Below, in pieces: positions 12,001 through 23,528 of a DNA stretch of 64,000 nucleotides. The notes under the pieces are model-generated. The model searched no databases and was not told the DNA's origin. It saw only the letters and a program-made list of their open reading frames with translations. Position 1 is the stretch's first letter, and the number at the start of each line of letters is the position of its first letter. This stretch comes from Paramecium pentaurelia (Eukaryota; Ciliophora; Oligohymenophorea; Peniculida; Parameciidae): assembly GCA_905183005.1 (NCBI GenBank), contig CAJJDO010000146.1, positions 65,151 to 129,150 on the forward strand. Reading direction: 5' to 3'. The position numbers were made by a program, and so were the translations under genes.

Positions 12001-15000
12001 TGGTACCTAAGGTGGTTTAGGATCTTCTGGGAATACAGGTGTGAATGCTCCACTACATAATTATAATCTCAATCCTCCAATATGACCATTGAATGCTGGA
12101 TAAAATCTGTCTTTTCCTACATTGACATATACTGAATTGGTTAAATAATGATTGATATTTTCTAAGTTAATATTTTCCTTTCTCTCTTTCCATTACAAGA
12201 AACCAACAACTTATCTCTTAACTCTGCTATATCCAAGGAACACAAAATGCCATTAAGCTAATTGATCTTTATAAGGCACTTAAACATATTTATTTGGATC
12301 ACCTTCACCATTCAAATTAGTATAAGTATATGTTGTAATTGCATAGTTTCCATTATTTCCTACAAATGCACCCAATGTTCTATCTCCCAATTTGGCAGCA
12401 TTGGCATTCTCCATTCCCTTATTTTAATGAAGACGTATTGCTAAATGCCATGGTTCCATAACTGTGGCTCTCCATTTGAACCAACCACTAATAGAATATT
12501 CATCAGGGAATGCTTATTCTTCAGGAGAAGCAATTTCATTAACTTCACTAGTTTAAGCTTCAAATCTCTTAGATTTTTCAATCAACAAGACTTCTTTAGC
12601 TTTATTACAAACTGGGAGTGGTCTTGGATTGCAAGAGATAGCAAATTTACGGAATTATTCAGCTGTTTCAACAAATGAACCTTATCCTACTTTGACAACA
12701 ACAGATGTGAATTAACCATTGAATCCTGGATAAGTATTACCTTGGGTACCACCTAAAACAAATTCTAAGTAATCAGGTTTGTCATGTGTAGCAGCAACAG
12801 AGAAGGTCTTTGGTTCATTATTGTCATATTATATCCATGAAACAACTTTACCTGCAGAAGTATATGAGAAATGAACGAATGTCCAAACAGCTTCAATATC
12901 TCCAAATTCAAAACGTCCAGCATCTGTATTGAAATTATTATTCTTATGATCATTAGTAACAAATGTATAATCTGATTTACCTTAGTATATTGCCAACAAT
13001 CTATCTCCTTTTCCTACATCTTCAAAATCTTTTCTACCTGATAATCTGGCAACGAAGTACCATGGAGCTCTTTTACCTTGATACATAGGAACAGGATGAC
13101 GGGTCATATATCTCATCCAGAATTAATATCCATATTCTCTTACATCTTACAATTATTCTGGTTTGTCTAATACAAGATCAATTAATGGTTTTTATGAATC
13201 GAATGCAGTATCAGCAACATTAGTGTCACCCTTCTAACATGTTGGTTCTTTTTATGGCTCAGGTGGTTTGATTGGTACTTCAGGTTATTTAGGAACTTCT
13301 GGTTCTCCAGGTGGTTTGAAGTCAGGATCATATGCATTTTCACAAGCAAAGAATTAAACATTAGCTAAATAACCACTATAAGCTGGATAGAATTAATCCT
13401 TTCCTAAAAAGATCTTATATAATGGGGCAAGATAATGATTGACCTCATCTATGTATTTCACTTATCTATCACCTTTTGTGAATAGAATAGTCAATACTCT
13501 CTTTTACTCTCTTGAATAAGCCATATAAATGTAATGCCATTCTGTATGTTTATTTTAATGTTCAGTATTAATGTACTTATTGGGATTTCCTTTACCGAAA
13601 TTGTCTGTGTATGTATAAGTAGCAAAGTGATAACCTCCTGTTTTACCCAAAAAGGTTGTAAGATCTCTATCACCCAATAATTAATCATTTTTATTATGTT
13701 TTTATCCATTAATTGTAACTCTGAATGTTAAATGCCATTCTTCTTATTCAGTTGGTGTCCATAAGAACCAACCTCCAATAGCATAATTATCTGGGAAAGG
13801 ACGTTCATTATCAGCTACAAACATTGTGACTTCACTTCCTTTGTTGAATTATTTTGTAGATTCAATTAAATTACTTACTCCTCTTCCTTTCTTGCAATCT
13901 GGTTCTGGTAATGGATTGCATGATAAGGCATATTTTTGAACATCTTCAGGAGAACCAATAAATGAACCTGGACCTATCTTCAATACTGGTCTTGTGAATT
14001 AACCATTGAATCCAGGATAGAGTTTGAGATCATTACCTCCCAAAATGAATCTTAATTTCTTTGGAGCCTCATGAGTTATTCCTGCTAATTCAACTATGGA
14101 TGTTTATTTATTAGCATGAACAAAAGCAACAGCCTTCTTTTTCAATGGACTGAAACTGAAATGAATATATGTCCAAACACCTTCAATGTCTTTATATGGT
14201 TATTATTTATAAAGATTAGGATTAGAAGTTCCTTTATCATTTGTAATAAATGTGTATCCATCCTTACTTAAGAAAATTGCTAACAATCTATCTCCCATTC
14301 TAATATTGTCATATGGATCATTTGATGTTAATCTTGAAACAAAATACCATGGTTCACTCATTCCTTCAAATAATTATTCTGGATGTCTAGTCAACCATCT
14401 ACTCCAAAATCCATAACCATATTCTGTGACATCTTTCAAAGCTTCCTCTGGTACTTAAATATCAGCAACTGGCTTGACATCTGGAGCTGAAGATGAATCT
14501 CCAATTGCAGCTTGACCTTCAATACATTTTTGCATAACTTCTGGTGTTTTAATAATAGGAGGAGGAGGTGAGACTACAACATCTGGTGTAGGTGGTTTAA
14601 CAGGTGGTTTAGGAGGTGGTTAAATTGTTGGAGTTTTAGGGGGTGGTTCAACAGTCTTTGAAGGAGGTGGTGTTGGACCTAATGGAGATGGACTTGGAAC
14701 TGGAGTTGTAGTTCTTGGGAATTTAGGATCATAAGCACCATTACATAAATCAATTCTAAATTTGCCTATTATACCATTCCAAGAAGGATAATGTTCATCT
14801 TTAGCCAAATTGATTGAAAGTCTTTAGACTAAGAAATGGTTAACATTCTCAAATGTTCTCTCTTCTCTAGCCTCTTTAAAGTGAACAATAGAATGAGCAG
14901 TCTTTTATTTAAATGAATATCCAAAGTAAACAAATGTCCATTCTTAAATTCTATTCTTGTGTTGAATTTGATTCATGATATTTGGGTTACCTTCTCCAAA

Positions 15001-16866
15001 TAAGTTATTATATGAATAAGTGGACAATAACACAATACCATCATTTGCAGTACCAATCCAAGCTGCCAAATCTCTATCTCCTAAATTCTTTGCATTATTA
15101 TTCTCTTTTGTGGCAAATACTCTGAACATTAAATGCCATGGTTCTTATTTTTCTAATTATTTCCATTTGAACCAACCACTAACTGAATATTCTTCAGGGA
15201 ATGGTGTTTCAAGACTTGTTTTTACTGTTTGTACTTTAGCAGTCTAATCATTGTATCTAACAGCTTTGTGAATGAGAGTTTATTTAGCTCTTTCAGTGCA
15301 ATCTAATTTTGGATAAGGATTGCATTTAAGATTATAATCGAATAATTCTAATTCAGAATTAACATATGCTCCTTCACCAATTTTGAAGACTGGATTAGTA
15401 AATTACCCATTAAATCCAGGATAACTAAACTATTTACCTCCTACTATCAATCTTAAATAAGTTGGAATATCATGAGTAACATCTAATGTGATTTATTGTA
15501 CTTTTCCACTAGCTCCAAATTTCAATAAACCAACAGCCTTCTTTAGTCTTCCACTATAAGAAAAGTAAACATAACTCCATAATCCTTCAATGTCTCCAGT
15601 TGGTATATTTTAATTAACATTTGGATTACGAGATGCCTTATCTAATGCAGTGAAATGATATCCATTATCATAATGCCATATGGCAAGAACTCTATCTCCC
15701 ATTTCTGCATCATTGAATTTTTGATTGGTGGTTAATCTAGATACAAAGTAATATGTATTTTTTGTTCTTCCTGAAATTAATTCATCTGGATATCTACTCA
15801 ACCATCTTAACCAGAAACCATAACCATAATCGGTGGCTCCAGCAAGATCTTTACCTTCAATTACTGAATCAGCAACAGCTTAATCTGAACTTGCACTCAT
15901 ATCACCTACTACATTAGCACCTTTGACACAATCAATAACGACTTAAGGTGTTGGGCTAGGAGTTTTTGGCTTAGGAGGTGGTTTGGGTGTTGGATCTTTT
16001 GGTTTAGGAGTTGGATCTTTTGGTTTAGGAGTTGGATCTTTAGGTTTAGGAGTTGGATCCTTTGGTTTTGGTGTTGGATCTTTAGGTTTTGGAGTTGGAT
16101 CTTTTGGTTTAGGAGTTGGATCTTTTGGTTTAGGTGTTGGATCCTTAGGTTTAGGAGTTGGATCCTTAGGTTTAGGAGGGATTGGTGTAATTACGATAGG
16201 AGTTTTAGGATCAGGTATGATTGGTTTAGGATCAACAGGGATTACTGGTTATTCTGGAGTAGGTGTATTATCACATTGTCCTCTAATAATTTAAATCTTT
16301 CTGATTTCTCCCTCAATATTGATAGTGATAGGCTTCTAACATTCTTCTTCTAATTCGAGTAGGTCTAGAAGTAGAACTTCAATCATTTTGAACAACATTT
16401 CGCAACAGGCTTTTCTGGTTTAAGTGTCGGTAGCTGCCAAAACTAAGTTAATTTATGATTTCATTCCATCAATGTGTGGACGGGCAAATGTGTTTGGCAT
16501 TTCGATAAGTGCCAAGGAATCAAATTTATGTTTTAACATATAAAGGTATTGTAGGTTGTGAACTTAAACAAATGAAACCTGCACTTGTTCTTCCATTCCT
16601 TTCTTTGCTAACATTTACAATTCTCTCAATTCCTTTATATCTTAATCTAATCTTCCTGTCTAAGCAAAATTAATAGCCTCGCTAAGTTTCTTGAGGCCTT
16701 CTTCGGCATCATAAAGCTTGGATTTATCACATCCATAAGACTCTACGTCAATTTGAGCTAATGATTGCACATTTATCAAAGAGGCACTTGCAACTATAGA
16801 TAAGAATCAAATATTACAGCTTATAAGCCCAACAAGTACCAACAAGACAGCAACTTTGTTTGTCAT
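9067..16866 (-). CDS. Giant secreted protein with ten jelly-roll-like modules and proline-rich linkers
   Basis: ATG 16866, TGA 9067-9069, about 2,550 residues, with introns near 16796-16818, 9390-9420 and 9305-9335. A signal peptide (MTNKVAVLLVLVGLISFASA) is followed by a ~180-residue helical region with Cys residues. Then come five repeats of a ~400-residue unit, each made of an A module (YGYGFWxRWLxR ... MGDRLLAI ... GDIEGVWTYIHFSY ... GQF) and a B module (YSVSGWFKW ... LGDRTLAA ... YAFATYTY ... FYPAFNGHIG), ending in a Cys-containing strand. The fold is inferred to be a concanavalin-like/LamG jelly roll from length, aromatic strands and GG/NG turns. Proline-rich linkers separate the pairs; the first is a KPKDPTP repeat. 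The C-terminus is short and helical with C.C. Location outside the cell or in a secretory compartment is inferred. Confidence 0.85.
15986..16174. repeat. 21-bp tandem repeat (9 copies) encoding KPKDPTP on the minus strand
   Basis: Nine consecutive 21-bp units of the type ggagttggatcttttggttta, varying at third positions (ctttt/cttta/ccttt, gga/ggt). The protein-coding minus strand reads as the heptad P-K-D-P-T-P-K. The variation is almost all synonymous, so the peptide is under selection. This is the first and longest of the proline-rich linkers of the giant protein. Confidence 0.9.
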
Positions 16867-17029
16867 AATTTTTAATTATAAAATAAAAACGGATTTTAAT
16901 CCCCGATCCCCTTTTCTGCTATTGATTCGATAAGGTAATTAAGTACTGATTTTGATAATATAACATCGGAACTCTACCCTTTATTTGGCAAAAATCCAAC
17001 ACAACCAATCAACCATACATTATTAATTA

Positions 17030-17542
17030 ATGTAAAATTTGCATCTCCCCACTTCACAACTCTATTATGAGATCTGTGCACTATCCAGAAATAAGCGAAT
17101 TAATGATATTGAAAGAAGAGCCCTTAAAAAAGTAATTCTTATTCATATTCTATAGCTTGTAATTTTGGATGATAAGTATATTTTTGAGCTTATCGATGAC
17201 TACAATCAAAAAAGAATAACAGAGACCAAGTTGTAGGATTAACTTATTCTTCTCTCCAAAGATGTCGATATGAAATGTAATCTATTCAACAACTTCTAGC
17301 TGATACAAATGATGAATGTTAACAAGTACTTGATTACCAATTCAACCATGCAGAAGCAAAAAAAGTTATAGACTTTATTTAACAAAATCCATAAATCCCA
17401 GAAGAAATAGCTTCTCCCTTAGGTGCATAATTGTGGAAAAAAAGAAGAGCTGAAAGATAAAGTAGAAAAGGAAAGTGACAGTTTGAATAATTATACAATT
17501 ATATTATTTGTTTATTTTTTAAAATAAAAATCTCTAAAATGA
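17030..17542 (+). CDS. Small hypothetical coiled protein
   Basis: ATG 17030 to TGA 17540-17542 with one 24-nt intron (gtaattcttattcatattctatag, near 17131-17154) that joins INDIERRALKK to LVILDDKYIFELIDDYNQ. About 160 residues, helical and charged, with no recognised domain. The last ~20 residues are hydrophobic (YTIILFVYFL) and followed by KQKSLK, which may be a tail anchor or read-through of an unrecognised intron. It is divergent from the giant gene, 163 bp from its ATG. Confidence 0.55.
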
Positions 17543-17868
17543 TAATCAAAAATTATTAAAGATACTTTAAAAGTTTATAATTTCTATTTGATTCAAAATA
17601 TGCTTATATATATTAATATATTTAGGGGCTTCCATACTTAAAAAATCTTAATATAAATTAAATAAATCAGCCTTAAAAATTCTAGTTTATTATTAAAACC
17701 AATCTTTTTTTTTAATATATATTAGCTAAAAGAAGAGCATAAAATAAATGGTAGTTTTTTTTAATAATAATAATTTCATTAAAAAAATTTAATAGAAATC
17801 CAGATTGAATCAATGACGCATCATAACATTATATATTCTGGCTATGTTTATTAATCAAGATATTTTAA
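17543..17868. other. AT-rich spacer
   Basis: About 325 bp of A/T-rich DNA between the small coiled-protein gene and the first copy of the secreted-protein gene. The assembly duplication begins inside it, at 17836. No other feature seen. Confidence 0.5.
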
Positions 17869-18994
17869 ATGTAAATATTAGTTCTATTACCCATTGTCTA
17901 CTTAGGTTAAACATTAGAATAATGTGGAGTCAAACAAGAATAAATATAAATGTTCTTCTCAACCTAAGAAACATTTGAATGGAACTTAAAAGATTTATTT
18001 TCAGGATCCTATTTGAATTACACAATATCAGCAAAATAACCCTTCTTTACTTTTAAAAAACCTATCCATTAAGAATATATACCTAAATAGTTGATAGAAG
18101 GTATAATATGTTTTTATTTTAGGTATATCAAAAATTGTTGCCATATAAGCAAAGACTGAATAAGGATAGAGAGTATGGTTAAATTATTTTGCTTTTATAG
18201 AAAAAAGTGTAAATTAGTTATCGATTTTCTATGCTGAAGGGTAACTTTATTTAAATGATAAAGTAGTACATAAGGAGATTATAGACCACCATATTTTAAT
18301 TATAAAATAGTGTTTACTTAAAATCAAGATATTTAATGTTTAAGTTTAGAATATCTTAATGATACATCATTTTTAGCTGATTGCTATAATTCTATGAAAA
18401 ATCCAATATAAAATTATTTTTATGTTGTAAGTAAATCTGGTTCTGTAAGAAATATTAGTAATCAGAATTAAGATGTGTAAAATATAATTACAAAAAGAAT
18501 TACTAAAGTGATACCATTTGTTGATGCTAAAAAGAATCAAATGAAATTAATGTTTAGATCAACACCAGCATATGCAACTGGATCAGACTTAAAAATTAAT
18601 TCATTAATTCAAATTTATAATATAGAAACATTTTAAATAGTTAATTAATTAAATATTAATTTAGTTTGATAGATTTTGAATTATTTCTAGATGGCAAACT
18701 TTATATTTTAACTGCATTTGATGGAATAATAATATTATAAATGGATTAAGGTTTTGGTTTTACTTTATTAGATAGAATAAAATTATATAATGATGTTAGA
18801 GAATTTGATGTTAGTCATTACTTGTCATAAGAAGGATTACTAATTGAAGTTATTGGAGTTTTATACTAAAATAAGGCTGAAATTTATGAAAATAGAATTT
18901 ATAAGGATTCATATTAATTAGATTTTACTCCAGTTTATAATACTTTATTAAAAATATCACAAGAACTATTAATTATTTAAAATAAAGGGAAAAC
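17836..18994. repeat. First copy of a 1,159-bp duplication abutting an N
   Basis: Bases 17836-18994 recur as 18996-20154 with no difference that I could see, separated only by a single N at 18995. The copy ends inside an open frame. This is the pattern of two contig ends that overlap but were abutted instead of merged. Confidence 0.9.
17869..18994 (+). pseudogene. 5' fragment of the secreted-protein gene (redundant copy)
   Basis: Same sequence as 19029-20154: signal peptide MQILVLLPIVYLG at 17869, introns near 18103-18124 and 18242-18264, then the open frame cut off at the N at 18995. It should be merged with the second copy and not counted as a separate gene. Confidence 0.8.
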
Positions 18995-18995
18995 N

Positions 18996-20154
18996 TTCTG
19001 GCTATGTTTATTAATCAAGATATTTTAAATGTAAATATTAGTTCTATTACCCATTGTCTACTTAGGTTAAACATTAGAATAATGTGGAGTCAAACAAGAA
19101 TAAATATAAATGTTCTTCTCAACCTAAGAAACATTTGAATGGAACTTAAAAGATTTATTTTCAGGATCCTATTTGAATTACACAATATCAGCAAAATAAC
19201 CCTTCTTTACTTTTAAAAAACCTATCCATTAAGAATATATACCTAAATAGTTGATAGAAGGTATAATATGTTTTTATTTTAGGTATATCAAAAATTGTTG
19301 CCATATAAGCAAAGACTGAATAAGGATAGAGAGTATGGTTAAATTATTTTGCTTTTATAGAAAAAAGTGTAAATTAGTTATCGATTTTCTATGCTGAAGG
19401 GTAACTTTATTTAAATGATAAAGTAGTACATAAGGAGATTATAGACCACCATATTTTAATTATAAAATAGTGTTTACTTAAAATCAAGATATTTAATGTT
19501 TAAGTTTAGAATATCTTAATGATACATCATTTTTAGCTGATTGCTATAATTCTATGAAAAATCCAATATAAAATTATTTTTATGTTGTAAGTAAATCTGG
19601 TTCTGTAAGAAATATTAGTAATCAGAATTAAGATGTGTAAAATATAATTACAAAAAGAATTACTAAAGTGATACCATTTGTTGATGCTAAAAAGAATCAA
19701 ATGAAATTAATGTTTAGATCAACACCAGCATATGCAACTGGATCAGACTTAAAAATTAATTCATTAATTCAAATTTATAATATAGAAACATTTTAAATAG
19801 TTAATTAATTAAATATTAATTTAGTTTGATAGATTTTGAATTATTTCTAGATGGCAAACTTTATATTTTAACTGCATTTGATGGAATAATAATATTATAA
19901 ATGGATTAAGGTTTTGGTTTTACTTTATTAGATAGAATAAAATTATATAATGATGTTAGAGAATTTGATGTTAGTCATTACTTGTCATAAGAAGGATTAC
20001 TAATTGAAGTTATTGGAGTTTTATACTAAAATAAGGCTGAAATTTATGAAAATAGAATTTATAAGGATTCATATTAATTAGATTTTACTCCAGTTTATAA
20101 TACTTTATTAAAAATATCACAAGAACTATTAATTATTTAAAATAAAGGGAAAAC
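18996..20154. repeat. Second copy of the 1,159-bp duplication
   Basis: Copy of 17836-18994. This copy runs without a break into the rest of the gene (20155-23274), so it is the one to keep in a corrected assembly. Confidence 0.9.
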
Positions 20155-23100
20155 ATATTTAATCAATATTGAAACTCAAGATTTGATATATAAAGAAGTA
20201 CTTGAAGGAATTTAAGGAATATTAATCAATTAATACATGGAAGAATTAATATATATTACATAAATAGATGCTAGAAGATTCACTTTATCAAGTGGAAAGT
20301 TAAGATTTACATCAGGAGATATAACTGTATCAAGGGAAGTAATAACAATTTCTGCATAGGATGAACTTGGTTTTTAATGTTAATCTCAATTAATATATAG
20401 AGTTTTAAATTAATTTGATTCAAAGTTATATGCACTTTAAGAATTAGAAATACCTGATGTATTTTATGATTATCCTTTATGGAATCCATTTAAAATTCCA
20501 GTATCAGGGCCAAATATATAATTTGGTACTTATTCTGAAAGTATATCTGAATATGGAGGGACAAACACTGTAAAACTAATTATCAAATCTGGAGGCACTA
20601 TTAATGCAGAATCAATCTATTCTTAAATTCCATCAGCAAAATCTACACAATTTGTAAAATTAATTAGTTTAGACTAAAATGAATAAAAAATAGCTATTAT
20701 ATTTTAAGAATCATCAACTAAAAATATTCTTACTTACATTTGTTCTACAGATTAATATTATGATGGAAAAGTAAATTTTAATTGCATTAATTATATGAAA
20801 TTTTCTGCAAAAATAGATTTAGTTAATTCAAATTTCTAATGTTATTTTAAATAAGAAGTTCTGTATGTTTTTATAATTGATAATTTTTACACTGTTGGAA
20901 TGTATTCAATTTCATAATAAGATGTATAAAATCAATATAAAATTATATATAATTCATCAATATCTATAGATTCTATAAGTGTTGTTGCAAGCAGATTATA
21001 TGTTATATTGAATAATCAAAAATTAGACATTTGAAATATTGAAACTAAATTAAAATACTCTGTAACTTAAAACACAGTAAACTAATTAGGATTTTATGGT
21101 AATTGGAAAATTAGGAAAGTAGTAGGTAATTCTAGATATCATCCTACTATCTTATTCATAATTAATAATGATAATATTATTATTGCTGATTATCATAAAG
21201 AATTAACAATTATCAAAGTATTAACCTATGATAAATCTACTATTGATGTATCTATTGGTGAGGATTCATTCTTTGTAGTAGTTCATACAAGCATAATAAG
21301 TAATATAATAGAATATGATTTACTAATTATTGTAATATCTTTAAAATGAAAGATCTACCTATTTATAGATATAGATATAGATGATATAAGTAATTATACA
21401 AAATTTAAGATTCATTAACAATGACAAGTAGAATTGATTCTGGATTATTATTTATTGCAGCAAATGATATTGATAATAATAATACATCAGTCATTTTGAT
21501 TTATAAACCTAGATAATCTTTAAGAGATTCTTTAATCAAAGTGATGATACCAAAAAGACAGAAATTATATATTTTTGAATCTTAAATGGCTGCTGGAGGA
21601 TTTAATCATTAAATCTTTTATTTAAATGATGGAGACGAGCATAATTTGGAATGGATTGACAAATAGAATGGATTGACAAATATTATTATTATTAAGTAGC
21701 TCCAAATTATGAGACAAATTAATGGGTGAATAAATTTAGATTAAATGTAAGTATATCAAATTTAAAATAAAATCCAATTATTGAATTAAGTTAAGCTATA
21801 GTTTTATATCAAACAAAATCTTAAATAAAGTTTATTTAGACTAATTTGAATATTACAAATTAAAAGTGGATTAAAGATGAAATTATATTAAATATGGTAG
21901 GAACAATATTTGATTATTTATTGTAATGTTAACAATGTGGTTAAGGTAAAAATGTTAATATAATCTAACCATTAACATTATTTAAATAAGAATATGGAGA
22001 TGATTTAAATGTAGTTGATTAGATTGAATGTGGAGGATAATATAGTCTAAGAATATTATTAGTATCTAAATCAAATTTATAAGCAATTAGAATTTATAAT
22101 AGTACAAATTCATTTTTTAAATCTATTGTAATTTCTAATTAAACTAATTATAAATGTGAGAAAGTCTTAAAATATTTAAATCATATGATTGTAGCATGTC
22201 GTAATTCATAAAATTACTAAATGGTAACAATTTGGTGTGATAATGAAACTTCATGTGGCAATGTAATTAAATATTCAGATTTAACAACAAATGTCAAAAA
22301 TATTTATTCAATGAATTTTGATTATAAATACTTAATTGTAGTAGATGCTCATCCTAAAAATCTTAAAAGTATGGATACTTATTTACGTCTATTTCTTGTG
22401 ACTTTTGATGATATTAAACATACAGTTACTTATTCTTAAACATAATCAATAAATACAGTTTAATAATATGGTGAATATTTAGTTAAAGCTTTATTACATC
22501 ATCGTCCCAATTATAGTGTAAATACATATATTCTTGGATTAATGTCTAATGGAGCTTTAAAAATATATAATAGTTCATTGGCACTTAAAGTTAGTACTAT
22601 AAATATATATACAGAAATCATTAATAATGGTGGAGAAATCATTTAGAAAGAATTTAATGACTTTTTTTTTACTGAAATTCCTACATATTCTGTAAATATT
22701 TCAACTATTCATTTACTTTTTACATCTTAATCTTTGAATTATAAATTTAATTTAGTTTATGATACAGATAATTATAAATTAAAATCAATCGCATATAATT
22801 ATGCTTTAAGTCGATATTATGATGCACAAACATTACCAGGAATGTGGATTGATTAATATAAAAACATTGCTTCAATTCCATACAGAGTTAATGATAAAAA
22901 AGTATTTCTATTTTTTTAATTACCTGATAATTCTGTAAATGATAAAAGGATTGTATATTCATATGGTGGAATATCTGAATACCATGATTTTACTTATACA
23001 GATTAAGTATCTTGTACAATATAAAAAAATGTAAATAATTAAATCTATATAGGTTGTTATTTTAGGAGTTAATTCTAAATATGAATCAAATATGTTTTAT

Positions 23101-23274
23101 ATAAAATATTATGATTTACAATTAAAATATACTATGATAATAGATAATTCAGGTGGCAATCTATAGAATTAAGTAGGTTCACTAGAATTATCAAATACCA
23201 TATGTTCAGAATAACTTTAATTTAATATCAGAATAAAAGAATCTGATTAGAGAAAAGAAAATTCAATCAAATGA
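19029..23274 (+). pseudogene. Long secreted or surface protein gene with three frame lesions
   Basis: A ~1,350-residue product begins with a signal peptide (MQILVLLPIVYLGQTLEQCG) and is otherwise beta-rich, Asn/Ile/Tyr-rich with scattered Cys; no domain recognised. Introns of 20-27 nt were found near 19263, 19402, 21332, 21392 and 23031. Three breaks cannot be explained by introns: a one-base frame change near 19824-19830, an in-frame TGA at 21032-21034 with good coding sequence on both sides, and a 17-bp direct duplication at 21649-21682 that shifts the frame; ignoring the second copy restores it. Either the gene is decaying (common after Paramecium genome duplications) or the local assembly is poor, as the N-flanked duplication suggests. 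No C-terminal membrane segment is seen before TGA 23272-23274. Confidence 0.65.
21649..21682. repeat. 17-bp tandem duplication inside coding sequence
   Basis: gaatggattgacaaata occurs twice back to back (21649-21665 and 21666-21682). With one copy the upstream frame (LNDGDEHNLEWIDK) runs straight into the downstream frame (YYYYQVAPNYETNQW); with two it is shifted. Confidence 0.85.
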
Positions 23275-23528
23275 AAATAAGATGATTGATAATAAAAATG
23301 ATTATTATTAAATATGATTCTTTCAAAATTATCATTATATTTTAAGATATTAATAATTTAGAATATAAATATACTATTAATGATAATTTCATTTCTAATT
23401 AAATAATTAATAATATTCAATTATTATAAAGGAATTTATAATATTTTTTTAATAAATAGAAGAAATATAAATAAAGAATAAAATTATATTATTTTAAACT
23501 GAAATTCGAAATTGAATATTAATTCAAA

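Noticed and set aside
15983..16294. Plus-strand Gly/Val/Leu repeat frame (GVGSFGL)
   Set aside because: This is the complement of the KPKDPTP repeat of the giant secreted protein and has no coding support beyond the repeat.
17836..20154. A true tandem gene duplication
   Set aside because: The two copies look identical, meet at exactly one N, and only one continues into the rest of the gene; a contig-overlap artefact is simpler.
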